A stretch of 64,000 nucleotides of DNA from Allorhizobium undicola ORS 992 = ATCC 700741 (GTDB taxonomy: Bacteria > Pseudomonadota > Alphaproteobacteria > Rhizobiales > Rhizobiaceae): positions 1 to 64,000 of the forward strand of contig NZ_JHXQ01000018.1 of assembly GCF_000621665.1 (NCBI RefSeq), written 5' to 3'. A program made the translations under genes and the position numbers. The notes below the pieces were generated by a model. The model was given only the letters and a program-made list of their open reading frames with translations. It searched no databases and had not been told where the DNA came from. This document shows, piece after piece, positions 35,430 to 44,897 of this stretch. Position 1 is the first letter of the stretch; the number at the start of each line of letters is the position of its first letter.

Positions 35430-37816
35430 TATACCGTGCCCCTCAACTGCTTGGTTCTGCTTGCCGCCACGGCCCGCTTTTCAATGCTGCCGTCCAGCTT
35501 CTTCAATGCCGCCTCCATGCGCGCCACCGCGCCCATGTCCGCGCCGCGTGCATCGATGCTGTAGAAACTGCCGCCCCCGCCGGAGCTTTTCGTCTTGCGC
35601 GGATCGTAAATATCCACCTGCTCAGTGGGGCTTTTGCGGAATGCCACCACCTGGCTATCGATGCCGCCTGCCCCGCCCGGCAGAATGCTGCCGCCGGTGG
35701 CAAAGCCCGTCAGCCCGGAAAACAGCCCCTTCAGCAGGGAGCCACCCACGCCGCTGCCAAAGTTCATGGTGCTGAACAGGCTTTGCGCCAGCGAGGAAAA
35801 TACGCTCTTCGCCACATCGCCCCAACTTTTCGTGCCCTTGATGGCATCGGCCAGCCCGGAACCGATTGATGAAAACGCACTGTCCATGTTTTTCGCCAGC
35901 CCCTGGCCGGTGGCGTCAATGTCAGACAGCGCAGTTTTTGCCGCTCCCGCCACGCTGGTGGCGCTGGCCACCACGTTGGATTGCTGCCCGGAAATACCAT
36001 TGGCCAGTCCCTCGCCGATATAGCCGCCGATATCGGTCATGAGCTTTGAGGGTGAGTGGATATCGAAATAATCGGTGACGCTGTTTTTGATGCCCGTGGC
36101 AATGCCAACCACGCCCGCCTTCACATTTTCCCATTGGCTTTTGATCCCGCTCCACAGCCCGGTCATGATCTGGCTGCCGATTTCCAGCATCTGGCCGGGC
36201 AAGGCAGCAAACACCTGCACCACTTGTGAGCCGAAGTCCGACATGGCCGTCACAATGGATTGAACGCCCGAAACAATGGCTTCCCGGGCGCCGGGAAAAA
36301 CCGTTTCAGCAATGTTCAGCCACAGCTCCGAAAAATTATGCGCAATCTGCTGAACAGACTGGAATGCCCCCGCAAAATCGCCCGTGAACAACGCCACGAT
36401 ACCGGAAACCAATGCTTGCGCATTTTGCTTAAGCGTATCGAACGAGGCCTTGACGATCGAAATCGCGCCTTCCACTACCGTTGCAATGGTGGGAAACTGC
36501 ACCCGAATTTCATCCCAGCTCGCATAGATGGCCGCACCGGCAGCTGCCAGCGCAGTAGCACCTACCACCACCGCCGTGATCGGCGCGCCGAGTGCTGCCA
36601 CCACGGCCACCACGGCACCAAGCGTCACGGCAATCGGCCCGGCCGCAGCCGCCACAGCCGCAAACACCACCCCAGCCCGCAGCAACGCCGGGTTCGCTTG
36701 CGAAAGACTTGCCACCAGATCGGCCAGACTGGCCACGATATCCGTCATCACCTTCAGCAATCCGCTGTCGGCAATTGCAATCTGGAGGCTTTCAAAAGCG
36801 CCGGAAAGCTGTTCAAGCTGCCCGTTAAACCCCTTCATACGCGCCGCCGCCTGATCGGCAGCAGATGCACCGGCAATTTTGGCTTTGAGTTCGTCAATGC
36901 CCTTACCGCCCGTTTTCATCAACAGAATGGCCGTGCGCATGCCGTCCACGCCGAAGATGTCGTTCATGTTCTGGGAAAGCTCTTCCTGGGACAGTTGCCC
37001 CATCTTGCTTGCCAGCTCTTCCGCCACAGCAGACATGCTCTTCATAGAGCCGTCGGCGTTGTAAAACTCAAGGCCCAGCGCCTTCATGGCGTCCGCTGCG
37101 CTTTTGGATTTCGGGTTGAGCGAGGTGAGGAACGACTTGAACGAAGTCCCGGCATCCGAACCACTGGAAAACGCCGAACTTGTTGCCGTCAAAACGGCAT
37201 TGAAGTCCTGAAGGGAAACGCCAAGCGCGCCTGCCACGCCGCCCGCCTGCGAAAGCGCCAGCTGATAATCCGCAAATCCGAATTTCGATTGCAGCGTCAC
37301 GCCGGTGATTTGGTCAACCACCGTGCCAAGATCCTTCGCCTGCACACCGAAACTAGCCATCACATCAGTGGCCGCGTCCGCAGCTGAGGCGAGATCCGTA
37401 CCCGTGGCGGAAGCCAGTTTCAGGCTGGCATCCGTCGCACCGCCCAGGATCTGCCCGGCGCTCAAGCCGTTTTTCGCCAGCATCTCCATGGCGTCGGCGG
37501 CTTCCGTAGCCGAAAAGCTGGTATCCGCACCAAGCCGCACGGCAAGCTGCCGCATCGCGGAGATTTCATCGCCCGTTGCCCCGGTCGCCTCCCCGACGCG
37601 GTTCATCCCCGCCTCAAAGTCACCGGCAGTTTTTAGCGTCAATGCGCCAAAGGCGGCTATTGGCGCGGATACCGCCGCCGACATGGTATTGCCAACTTCG
37701 GCGAAGCCTTTGCCAATGCTTTTTAGGCTTTTCATGGCGCTGGCAATATCCTTCTGGAAGCTGGCGGTATCCAGCCCCAGAGTGACGCGCAGCGCGCCAA
37801 TCACCGCATTTGCCAT
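35429..37816 (-). CDS. Tail tape measure protein
   Basis: 795 aa from ATG 37816. The N-terminus has the TP901-type tape-measure domain (GLDTASFQKDIASAMKSL through AGDFEAGMNRVGEATG and SFSATEAADAMEMLAKNG). Hydrophobic helices follow at ~370-450 (LRAGVVFAAVAAAAGPIAV and ALAAAGAAIYASW), with amphipathic coils after them. It sets tail length, and a protein of this size predicts a fairly short tail of roughly 120 nm. It follows the frameshifted chaperone pair, as usual. Confidence 0.9.
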   Translation of the reverse strand: MANAVIGALRVTLGLDTASFQKDIASAMKSLKSIGKGFAEVGNTMSAAVSAPIAAFGALTLKTAGDFEAGMNRVGEATGATGDEISAMRQLAVRLGADTSFSATEAADAMEMLAKNGLSAGQILGGATDASLKLASATGTDLASAADAATDVMASFGVQAKDLGTVVDQITGVTLQSKFGFADYQLALSQAGGVAGALGVSLQDFNAVLTATSSAFSSGSDAGTSFKSFLTSLNPKSKSAADAMKALGLEFYNADGSMKSMSAVAEELASKMGQLSQEELSQNMNDIFGVDGMRTAILLMKTGGKGIDELKAKIAGASAADQAAARMKGFNGQLEQLSGAFESLQIAIADSGLLKVMTDIVASLADLVASLSQANPALLRAGVVFAAVAAAAGPIAVTLGAVVAVVAALGAPITAVVVGATALAAAGAAIYASWDEIRVQFPTIATVVEGAISIVKASFDTLKQNAQALVSGIVALFTGDFAGAFQSVQQIAHNFSELWLNIAETVFPGAREAIVSGVQSIVTAMSDFGSQVVQVFAALPGQMLEIGSQIMTGLWSGIKSQWENVKAGVVGIATGIKNSVTDYFDIHSPSKLMTDIGGYIGEGLANGISGQQSNVVASATSVAGAAKTALSDIDATGQGLAKNMDSAFSSIGSGLADAIKGTKSWGDVAKSVFSSLAQSLFSTMNFGSGVGGSLLKGLFSGLTGFATGGSILPGGAGGIDSQVVAFRKSPTEQVDIYDPRKTKSSGGGGSFYSIDARGADMGAVARMEAALKKLDGSIEKRAVAASRTKQLRGTV

Positions 37817-37820
37817 ACCC

Positions 37821-38150
37821 TTACCCCTTCGCCCAGGCCGCCACCTTGGCCAGCACATCGCGCCAATGCGGCGCCGCTTTCGGCTTCTGCTCTACCTTGG
37901 GCAGCAGCTTTTCCAGTTTCGGGAATTTGGTGGCTTTTTCCGGCGCATAGGCCGTGAGAAATGCCACCGTGTGCGCCAGCCACGCATGCTGGCTGTGCTC
38001 GAATTGCCGTCGGCGCTTGCACGCCGCCAGCACATGCATGATTTCGCGCAGCGTCAGCGACCAGAAATCACCCGGCGGCTGTCCTGCTTCCACCCATGCC
38101 TCAAACAGATCGCCCCAGTTCAGCGGCGAGGCGCTTTCGTCCCCGCCGCC
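37821..38150 (-). CDS. Tail assembly chaperone, downstream frame (frameshift extension)
   Basis: A frame open across the end of the upstream chaperone reads ASPLNWGDLFEAWVEAG, PPGDFWSLTLREIMHVL and QFEHSQHAWLAHTVAFL, the conserved gpT-like C-terminal domain. Its only internal start (GTG 38093) would delete the first conserved block. It is therefore most likely made as a -1 frameshift fusion with the 38120-38494 gene. The fusion recruits tail-tube subunits to the tape measure. Confidence 0.7.
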   Translation of the reverse strand, partial: GGGDESASPLNWGDLFEAWVEAGQPPGDFWSLTLREIMHVLAACKRRRQFEHSQHAWLAHTVAFLTAYAPEKATKFPKLEKLLPKVEQKPKAAPHWRDVLAKVAAWAKG

Positions 38151-38494
38151 TTCGGCTTTCCCGCGCCACCATCCTCCTGCTGCGGCATGGAGGCTTTGAC
38201 GACGTCAACGATCAGCGCGCCAGCCGCCGGGATGCCGATTTCGGAAATCAGGTCTCCGGCCTCCTGGCTGGTCACGCTCGGCTGGCCACGCAACAGCGCC
38301 GCACGAAACAGCGATCGCACCCGCGACATGTTGAACTTTCCTGCCTCGCCCTCCGCAGAAAACTGTTGCAGGATCTCGCCGGTGGTCTGCCCGAATTCGG
38401 CCTCCAGCTCGCACCACTCATTGGCTGCCAGCCGGAATTCGTATCGTTCGCCATTGATTTCGCGGGTGACGATGCCGCGCACGGAATTGCTCAT
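38120..38494 (-). CDS. Tail assembly chaperone (GTA TAC/gpG-like)
   Basis: 124 aa. Core sequence (YEFRLAANEWCELEAEFGQT, then a helical region to LISEIGIPAAGALIVDVV) matches the short chaperone encoded after the tail tube gene in GTA-like and HK97-like phages. The C-terminus is disordered and Gly/Lys-rich, where the frameshift to the longer form takes place. Confidence 0.7.
   Translation of the reverse strand: MSNSVRGIVTREINGERYEFRLAANEWCELEAEFGQTTGEILQQFSAEGEAGKFNMSRVRSLFRAALLRGQPSVTSQEAGDLISEIGIPAAGALIVDVVKASMPQQEDGGAGKPKAAGTKAPRR
38138..38150 (-). promoter_or_regulatory. Probable -1 ribosomal frameshift site
   Basis: The minus strand reads GGCGGCGGGGACG. In the 0 frame this leads to the stop at 38120. 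One base back it opens the conserved downstream chaperone domain without interruption. The G-rich run is the only place where both frames are free of stops and the fusion stays in register. The exact slip codon is not certain. Confidence 0.55.
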
Positions 38495-38505
38495 CGCTGG
38501 AACCC

Positions 38506-39195
38506 TCAGGCAATGACGTTTGCAGTCGCCGTGGTGGTCACGGTGGTCGAGAAGTCGTCATTCGCCCCCATCACATCGGCGGTGATCGGGTCACCGACAT
38601 TCCCGGAAACCGGCACATACGACGTGCCTGTTGCACCGCTGATCGCGGCGCCAGCGGCCTTCCACTGCACGGTGATGTCGCTGGCACCAGCCCATATGCC
38701 GGGATCGAGTGTCAGCGGCACGCCCACCTGCGCCGTTCCCGTGATCGTAGGCGCAGTGATGTTGCGCGGGGCGGCGGCAGTAGTCATGATCGGTTCGCCG
38801 GAAACCTTGAATGTCACCGTCGCCGTCATCTTGTCATCGGTGGGCGCCGCTTTTTCATAGGATTGCCGCAGGCCGTAAAACAGCAGCTGCACGCCATTCG
38901 GAAAAGTCACGCGGCAATACTTCCGCTTGCCCTTTGCGGCCATCAGCGCCAGGTCAGAGGCAGAACCCGGAACATAGTTCATCTCGAAAGACATTTCGCC
39001 CGGGTCAGTCAGCCCCTCGATAAATTCGCGCGTGCGGCTGGGGCTCTGCATATGCGTCACGTCCACGGAATCCGTGCTGTCGGACGGCGGCGTTACGTCA
39101 TAGACCTCGGACAGGTAAACAAAATCCGTGGGGGTAGCCGCATCCGCCATTTCAAAGGTGATGCCATAGCCAATGCGGGCCTGCGTGTCGGGCAT
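38506..39195 (-). CDS. Major tail tube protein with C-terminal Ig-like domain
   Basis: 229 aa from ATG 39195 (MPDTQARIGYG). Residues 1-140 match TP901/lambda V-like tail tube proteins (YLSEVYDVTPPSDSTDSVDV, REFIEGLTDPGEMSFEMNY). After ~145 comes an Ig-like domain (APTITGTAQVGVPLTLDPG, VQWKAAGAAISGATGTSYV) that would decorate the tube surface. Located between the tail terminator and chaperone genes. Confidence 0.8.
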   Translation of the reverse strand: MPDTQARIGYGITFEMADAATPTDFVYLSEVYDVTPPSDSTDSVDVTHMQSPSRTREFIEGLTDPGEMSFEMNYVPGSASDLALMAAKGKRKYCRVTFPNGVQLLFYGLRQSYEKAAPTDDKMTATVTFKVSGEPIMTTAAAPRNITAPTITGTAQVGVPLTLDPGIWAGASDITVQWKAAGAAISGATGTSYVPVSGNVGDPITADVMGANDDFSTTVTTTATANVIA

Positions 39196-39206
39196 GGTCC
39201 TGCTCC

Positions 39207-39599
39207 TCAAGAGTGCCAGATGATGAGATCGGTGGAGCGGCGAAAGACGAGTGCCGCGCCGCTGGTGGAATCCGGTTGGCTATCGCGCCGCCCGTCAATG
39301 AATGCGCCCTGCAAGCGCACGCCGTCATAGGTACCGCGCGCTTTTTCCAGTGCGTCGCTGGCCGCAACGGAAATTGCCTTGGCTACGGCAGCGCTTTCGG
39401 CATAGGCGTCAAGCTGCAGGCGGCTTTGCTCAAGACCCGTACGACCGGCTGACGCATAATCCGGGACGCCGGAAATCAGCTGCAAAATCAGGTAGGGCCG
39501 CGCAGCGCCCTGCGGCACACGCCCCCAATGTACGCGGTTGCCAATAAGCGCCGCCAGCCGCGCATCCGCCAGCAGCAAAGCCGTGACCGCCTCTTCCAT
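39207..39599 (-). CDS. Tail completion/terminator protein (DUF3168)
   Basis: 130 aa from ATG 39599. MEEAVTALLLADARLAALIG, then VHWGRVPQGAARPYLILQLI and a QLDAYAESAAVAKAI helix are typical of DUF3168 tail completion proteins that cap the tail tube and join it to the head. The frame is open upstream but overlaps the gp10-like gene. Confidence 0.75.
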   Translation of the reverse strand: MEEAVTALLLADARLAALIGNRVHWGRVPQGAARPYLILQLISGVPDYASAGRTGLEQSRLQLDAYAESAAVAKAISVAASDALEKARGTYDGVRLQGAFIDGRRDSQPDSTSGAALVFRRSTDLIIWHS

Positions 39600-39606
39600 G
39601 AAAAGC

Positions 39607-40047
39607 CTATTTGATTTTGGCCGCCTTGCGCGCCAGCCGCTGGGCGGCTTTTTCAATTTCCGTCCAAAGCTCTTCCTTGATTGTCTCCAAGGCGCGGTCT
39701 TTGTTCGCGTCCCAGGCAGGCCGCAAATGCGGCTCTGCTGCCTGATGCTCATTGCCAAATTCGGTCTGGACACCCGCCGGATCGCCACCGGGACCGGCAT
39801 AGACCTCGAACTGGCTTTCTTTTTTGGATACCTTCCGCTGCCGTCGCGTCAGCTTTGTGCCGACGCCATAAGACTTCTTCAGATAACCCTTGCGCTCCGG
39901 CGCATTTGCCCGCCCAGCATCCGCAATCGGCGTTGCGGCCTTGGTCAGCGCCCGCAGCGCCACGCGCCGCCCGGTTGCCTTGGGTAGCTCGGCAAGCGCT
40001 GCCTGCAATTCCCGCAGACCCTCAACCTTGATGGATGCACCTGCCAT
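39607..40047 (-). CDS. HK97 gp10-like head-tail connector protein
   Basis: 146 aa starting at ATG 40047, one base into the previous stop. VEGLRELQAALAELPKATG and the basic middle leading to YAGPGGDPAGVQTEFGN and HLRPAWDANKD follow HK97 gp10 proteins, which form part of the neck. Synteny with head closure before and tail terminator after supports this. Confidence 0.8.
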   Translation of the reverse strand: MAGASIKVEGLRELQAALAELPKATGRRVALRALTKAATPIADAGRANAPERKGYLKKSYGVGTKLTRRQRKVSKKESQFEVYAGPGGDPAGVQTEFGNEHQAAEPHLRPAWDANKDRALETIKEELWTEIEKAAQRLARKAAKIK

Positions 40048-40370
40048 CACTCAGCCACCGCCGTGCAATCGATTTCCAGCACCACCCGCCTGCCAATTTC
40101 GCGCGGCGGCGCAGTGACTTCATAAAGCGCTCCATCAAATTCGACTCGATCTTTTACAGAAACATCAGAGCGATGGCGAATGTGGAACGTGAGCACTGCC
40201 GTTCCCACCATCTGCTGCGCGGAAAAGCGCTCTTCGCCACGGTTGGGCCGCTGCTGCGCCCATACCGTCGCATAATCCACCCATTCGAACAGCGGCTGAT
40301 TGAACGCATCGCGCCCGGTCTCGGTCCAGCGCAGCAGTGTCAGGCGACGGTCCAGTTTTCCCGCACGCAT
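40047..40370 (-). CDS. Head closure / head-tail adaptor (SPP1 gp16-like)
   Basis: 107 aa. MRAGKLDRRLTLLRWTETG, then QRPNRGEERFSAQQMVG and FHIRHRSDVSVKDRVEFDG are hallmark blocks of head-tail joining proteins that plug the portal after packaging. TGATG overlap with the upstream connector gene. Confidence 0.85.
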   Translation of the reverse strand: MRAGKLDRRLTLLRWTETGRDAFNQPLFEWVDYATVWAQQRPNRGEERFSAQQMVGTAVLTFHIRHRSDVSVKDRVEFDGALYEVTAPPREIGRRVVLEIDCTAVAE

Positions 40371-40969
40371 CAGAGCCCCACGCGCCGAAACGGCATCAAC
40401 AGAGATTTTACCGCCAGCGAAAACGGCAACTGCGAAACCGCCGCCCCGATCACGCTTTCCTCCCGGTTTTCATACCAGCCGCCGATCAGCAGCTTGGCCG
40501 CATGGATAATCCCATCCGGAACATCGGAGGCAGCAGGCCCGTAACCGGCGGTCATCGTCACGCGCACAGCATCGCCCCGGTCATAAAGCGACGGCGCCGG
40601 AAAGGCATCGGTCCACCGCAATACGGTTCCGCAAGGCGTCTCCAGGCGCTCATAGAAAGTCGGATCGACCATCTGCTCCACATTGTCCGCATCGGAATAA
40701 ACGACCGCCACCTCGGAAACATCGGGAAACGGCAGGCGAAACACGCGGCCTTCCCAATCGTCATGATCCACGCGCCATTGCTGGCTGATCATGCAACGCC
40801 CCAGGATGCCGGAATATCCGTCCAGATGGCTTTCCGCCGCCAGGATCAGCGCCTGCAGCAAGCTATCCTCTTCTGTCCGATCTGGCTCGATACGCAGATG
40901 CAGCTTCACATCCTCCAGCTCGAGAATGCGCACGGCAGGAGTGGTCAAACGTCTGGGAACAAGGCGCAT
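40370..40969 (-). CDS. Head-tail connector protein (gp6-like adaptor)
   Basis: 199 aa from ATG 40969. LELEDVKLHLRIEPDRTEED and LILAAESHLDGYSGILGR match gp6/gp15-type adaptor proteins that bind under the portal; the long C-terminal part (DGIIHAAKLLIGGWYENREE) also fits. Follows a capsid-region gene and is coupled to head closure. Confidence 0.85.
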   Translation of the reverse strand: MRLVPRRLTTPAVRILELEDVKLHLRIEPDRTEEDSLLQALILAAESHLDGYSGILGRCMISQQWRVDHDDWEGRVFRLPFPDVSEVAVVYSDADNVEQMVDPTFYERLETPCGTVLRWTDAFPAPSLYDRGDAVRVTMTAGYGPAASDVPDGIIHAAKLLIGGWYENREESVIGAAVSQLPFSLAVKSLLMPFRRVGL

Positions 40970-41029
40970 GGAGAATCTCGTAAAGGAGAAAGGCAGGGCC
41001 GCATCCGGCCCCGCCAGGGGCTTGCCCAA

Positions 41030-41467
41030 TCAGGCCTGATTGGCCTGCGGGTTGGAATCGCCATCACCTCGCAGCACCGTCGCGGCCAGCGGCGTGCCCG
41101 TGCCATGCGTGCCGGAGAAATCGGCCAGCAGTTTCAGGTAGCGCTTGTTGCCCTTGTAGCCAAAACGATAGACCGCGCCTGCCGCATGGGCTGCCACGAG
41201 AGACTTGATGATGCCGGATGAAATGCCGGTCACGCCCAGCATGTCCGCATCGGCAACGCTGGTATAGGTGCTGTCGTCATCGGAATGCGTCAGCTTGAAT
41301 TCGATCTTGTTCGTGCTGTCGAAGGTGATACCCCCGATGCCGATATTCAGAATGATTTCCGCAGAATCATAGCCACGGAGATCGATGGCAGCCGGGGTAT
41401 TGTCGGCGCTGTAAACGGCAGCTGCCAGGGCGGAAACTGCCGAAAGTTTAGAATGCAGATCCTGCAT
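41030..41467 (-). CDS. Capsid-associated protein (decoration-type), function not certain
   Basis: 145 aa directly after the major capsid gene. Beta-rich sequence (AIDLRGYDSAEIILNIGIGG, FKLTHSDDDSTYTSV) is seen in small proteins encoded at this place in many siphoviruses, some of which decorate the capsid. No motif proves the role. Confidence 0.55.
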   Translation of the reverse strand: MQDLHSKLSAVSALAAAVYSADNTPAAIDLRGYDSAEIILNIGIGGITFDSTNKIEFKLTHSDDDSTYTSVADADMLGVTGISSGIIKSLVAAHAAGAVYRFGYKGNKRYLKLLADFSGTHGTGTPLAATVLRGDGDSNPQANQA

Positions 41468-41541
41468 GGGACCAATCCTTGTGTCTGGAAAATCTGGATG
41501 CAGCTGCTACCGTGGCAGCAGCCGCGAGCGATTGGCTGTGA

Positions 41542-42807
41542 TCAGCTGGTGGCGATCTTCAGCAGCTTGATGGCTTCGAAGTTGGCCACGCCGCCGCCAA
41601 CACGCTTGGTGGTGTAGAAATGCACCTTCGGCTTGTTCGTGAAGGGGTCGCGCAGCACGCGGATGCCGGTGCGATCGACGATCAGATAGCCGCGGCGAAA
41701 ATCCCCGAATGCAATCGGGAAAGCGTTTGCGGCAATGGCTGGCATGTTGTCGTCGGTGTAGACCGGCTTGCCGAGGATCGTTGCAACCTCTGCGGCCTGG
41801 GACGGCGCTTGCCAGAGGTAATTGCCCTGTCCGTCCTTCAGCTTGCGCACCGTGCCCATCGTCGCATCGGACATCAGCCACGATGCGTTGCCACGCATAC
41901 CGGCCTTCAGCCCATAATAGGTATCAACCAGCGCGTCGGCAGGGTTGGACGAAGCAAACCCGCCGGCATTGCCGGACGCGATGTATCCCAGCTTGCCCCA
42001 GGCATAGCTGGCATTGGCAACCGTGTCATAGGAGAGAATGCCGCGCGGGCGCTTCACGCCATTGCCAGAAACGAAGGCGGCCCCTTCCATTTCGGCAAAG
42101 GTAATCTGCACTTCATCCGCCAGCCAGGCGCCGATGTCGACGATGCCGTCATCCAGCATTTTTTGCGTCGTCGCCGGGTTGGCGTACATTTCCATGACGG
42201 TGAAAACCAGCTCACGCAGCGTCGGAGTTGCCGTTTCCGTGCGGGCCTCCTCTTCGCCCACCCAGCCGGCGGCAGCCCCGCCCACGCTGACATATTTGTT
42301 ATAGGCATCGGTACCGATCGGCATGACGGTTGCGATCTGACGCATGGCCGAGGCGACGGACAACACGCGGTCAATGGTGCGCTCGGTCTCCTTCGGCACC
42401 AGATAGCCCCCGTCCGGATCAGACTGCGTGGTCAGCGCGGCCTTGACCTCCAGATCGGAAAGGCCGTTCTCCACGCCCTTGCGGAACCACTTGTTGAAAG
42501 CGGTGAAGTGTTCGCGCTCTTCCGCCGTCACGCCGCCGTCGCCAGCTCCACCCAGCTTTGCCGCCGCCATCATGGCGTTGACATCATCGAGCGCCTTTTG
42601 CAGGCTCGAAATCTCGTTGTTGATGCGGTCCACCTTTTCCGTGGTAACAACATCGGCGAACCTGCTCTTGATGCCCTTCAGCTCTTCTTCGTGAGCGGCT
42701 TTGAACGCCTCCACGGTCTTCTTCAGTTCCGCAAAAATCTCCTGCGGGTTCCCTTCATTGCGCACGCCAAAGATGCCGCGCGCGCGGTGGTTCAAACTCA
42801 TATTCAT
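41542..42807 (-). CDS. HK97-fold major capsid protein
   Basis: 421 aa from ATG 42807. The first ~100 residues form a coiled-coil delta (scaffold) domain rich in Glu and Lys that the prohead protease should remove. Then come TQSDPDGGYLVPKE, an E-loop region, GWVGEEEARTET, and the C-terminal GDFRRGYLIVDRTGIRVLRD typical of HK97-type capsids. It follows the protease gene in standard order. Confidence 0.9.
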   Translation of the reverse strand: MNMSLNHRARGIFGVRNEGNPQEIFAELKKTVEAFKAAHEEELKGIKSRFADVVTTEKVDRINNEISSLQKALDDVNAMMAAAKLGGAGDGGVTAEEREHFTAFNKWFRKGVENGLSDLEVKAALTTQSDPDGGYLVPKETERTIDRVLSVASAMRQIATVMPIGTDAYNKYVSVGGAAAGWVGEEEARTETATPTLRELVFTVMEMYANPATTQKMLDDGIVDIGAWLADEVQITFAEMEGAAFVSGNGVKRPRGILSYDTVANASYAWGKLGYIASGNAGGFASSNPADALVDTYYGLKAGMRGNASWLMSDATMGTVRKLKDGQGNYLWQAPSQAAEVATILGKPVYTDDNMPAIAANAFPIAFGDFRRGYLIVDRTGIRVLRDPFTNKPKVHFYTTKRVGGGVANFEAIKLLKIATS

Positions 42808-42817
42808 GGCTGTTGCC

Positions 42818-43675
42818 TCAGATTTTGAAGATGTCGATAGCCTGCCGTGTGGCGGCAATGAATTCGCCTGCATCGCGCGCGGCGTTGGGGCTTGCATCGC
42901 GCCGGGCCCCGGAATGGTTCAGTTCAGCCAGCATTTCACCGCGCTGGCTGCGGCTGAAGCCCGCTTTTGCAAGCGCGGCCTCAACCTGTCGGCGTGCCCG
43001 TACGCTTTCCCCGGCCCTGGCGCTGTTTTGCACCGCATCCGAAAGCTTCAGGCCCTCATCGATTTTGTCCGCAAAGCCGTTCTTGACCGCTTCCGATGGC
43101 GAGAGAAAGGTTTCGGCATCCATCAGCGCTTCGATGGTCTTGCGCTTGGCGCCAGTACGCGCTTCGTAAATGTCCGCCAGTGCGGCGTCGAATCCGGTGA
43201 AGGCATCGGCAGCCTTTCGAAGATCATGCTGATTGCCGATCACCATCCCCCAGGCATTGTGCACCATGATAAAGCTGCCGAGACCCATGTTGATCTCATC
43301 GCCCGCCATAGCAATGATGGAGGCTGCCGAGGCGGCATACCCCATAACATTCACCGTCACCTTCGCCGGATGCGCCCGCAGCAGATTGTAGATAGCGATT
43401 CCTTCAAACATGTCCCCGCCGGGGCTGTTGATCTGAACGGTCACATCCTGTTCACCAATGGAGCGCAATGCAGCCGCCGCCCGCTTGGCCGTGAATCCGC
43501 CACCACTCCAATAATCCTCACCGATCACATCGAAGATGGTAATGGTGTTTTCGCTGGTTGCAGCCGCTGCATGGGGCGTATCAGCCCATTGCGCCAGCAC
43601 ATCAGACGGGGCGTCCCAGCTAAAATTCTGCGGTCGCTGCAGGGCGGGCGCTTCAGGCAGGTTTCTGAGTGACAT
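42818..43675 (-). CDS. Prohead protease, ClpP-like (S14)
   Basis: 285 aa from ATG 43675. QINSPGGDMFEGIAIYNLL, the nucleophile motif GYAASAAS (S116) and MVHNAW (H139) are those of ClpP-type phage head proteases. It cleaves the scaffold part of the capsid protein during maturation. Overlaps the portal stop by 23 bases, and the capsid gene follows 10 bp later. Confidence 0.88.
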   Translation of the reverse strand: MSLRNLPEAPALQRPQNFSWDAPSDVLAQWADTPHAAAATSENTITIFDVIGEDYWSGGGFTAKRAAAALRSIGEQDVTVQINSPGGDMFEGIAIYNLLRAHPAKVTVNVMGYAASAASIIAMAGDEINMGLGSFIMVHNAWGMVIGNQHDLRKAADAFTGFDAALADIYEARTGAKRKTIEALMDAETFLSPSEAVKNGFADKIDEGLKLSDAVQNSARAGESVRARRQVEAALAKAGFSRSQRGEMLAELNHSGARRDASPNAARDAGEFIAATRQAIDIFKI

Positions 43676-44897
43676 TGGTCGCCGCTCCGGTACTTGTCGT
43701 CGTGGGTTGTGGCAGCTCATCGCCGCCGTCGATATTGGCCATCTCCGAGAGGCTTCGTGCCTCATTCGGCGTCATCCAGGCGCGACCGCCGCCACTGCCA
43801 AGCGCCTTGCTGAGAAATTCCGCCTGATCCTTCATCGAGCCACGCAACAGCGCCCGCTCATTGAATTTCGGCATGTATTCCTGCTTTTCCGCCTCCGTCA
43901 GACAGTCGCGGTAAATCGCCTGTTCCCAGTTCACGAACTGCGGTGCGAGGCAGTATTGAACGAAGAACAGCGCAAGCGCCTCGATGCCGGAACCCCAGCT
44001 GGTTTCGTCCATCATCAGCAGCGGACGCGGCACCCCGAAAATCCGCGCAACTTCTTCAATGAGACGCCGCAGATTTTCGACTTGCTGACTATCTTCCAAT
44101 GTCTGCTTGAATGGGTTGGCTTTTAACCCCTCTTCTAGCAACAGCCACTTTCCAGCCATGTCCGGGCCGGATCGCTCTTCCAGCGATTGCCGAATTGACG
44201 CCCGAACCTCCGAAGAAAGCTTCACATCGGTCTGCAGGCTTCCGCCTGCCATCATGTTATTGTCAAAAAGCTTCTGCACCGCCTTGTTGATGCTGGCAGA
44301 AAGCAAAACGGCACCTTTGGCTTGCTCAAGTTTTGATTGCCCGACAACGCCGTCACTCAAATCGAGATCGCGAATGGCCAGTATTTCGTCCTGCTGAAGA
44401 GTGGATCTGGTGCCATTACGGTTGGTCAACTCATAGGTCAGCGACCAATCCTGATTTTGCTTGGCCTGCACATGGAATTTTGCCAGCGGCTGCAATTGCA
44501 ACACCCGCCCGCGTGACCGCACGATCTGGGCATAAGCCACGCCATTTTTCAAAAGCTGCGCCTGCATCAGGCGCTTGAACTCATAGGGCGTCTGCCAATT
44601 GTTCGGCGTCCGGTGCAGAACGGAAAACAGCGGGTGGTCAACCGCTTTCCCTTTACTTTCGTCCTGATAGTTCAGGTGCAAGGGCAGCATGCCGATGCTT
44701 TCACAGTGCAGGCGAACAGCACGGTTTACCGCGCCATTCCGCATCACATCTCCGCCGGGCGTCCCATCCATGGCGGCTCGCACCGCTTCCAGGAAGCGCG
44801 GATCGCGAACGCCATATTCACGCCCGCCATCCCCTTGCTGCGTGGCGTTTCGCGGCCCACCGCCCAGCATGGCACCCAGTCCGCGCAGCCAGTTCAT
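43653..44897 (-). CDS. Portal protein (HK97 family)
   Basis: 414 aa. HCESIGMLPLHLNYQDES, HPLFSVLHRTPN, YEFKRLMQAQLLKNGVAYAQ and the C-terminal IFGVPRPLLMMDETSWGS match HK97-type portals. It forms the twelve-subunit DNA entry ring. The start overlaps the large terminase stop by one base (TGATG). Confidence 0.92.
   Translation of the reverse strand: MNWLRGLGAMLGGGPRNATQQGDGGREYGVRDPRFLEAVRAAMDGTPGGDVMRNGAVNRAVRLHCESIGMLPLHLNYQDESKGKAVDHPLFSVLHRTPNNWQTPYEFKRLMQAQLLKNGVAYAQIVRSRGRVLQLQPLAKFHVQAKQNQDWSLTYELTNRNGTRSTLQQDEILAIRDLDLSDGVVGQSKLEQAKGAVLLSASINKAVQKLFDNNMMAGGSLQTDVKLSSEVRASIRQSLEERSGPDMAGKWLLLEEGLKANPFKQTLEDSQQVENLRRLIEEVARIFGVPRPLLMMDETSWGSGIEALALFFVQYCLAPQFVNWEQAIYRDCLTEAEKQEYMPKFNERALLRGSMKDQAEFLSKALGSGGGRAWMTPNEARSLSEMANIDGGDELPQPTTTSTGAATNVTQKPA

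Noticed and set aside
36260..37387. Plus-strand frame of 375 codons across the tape measure gene
   Set aside because: Mirror of the tape measure coding sequence; His/Arg-rich translation without motif.
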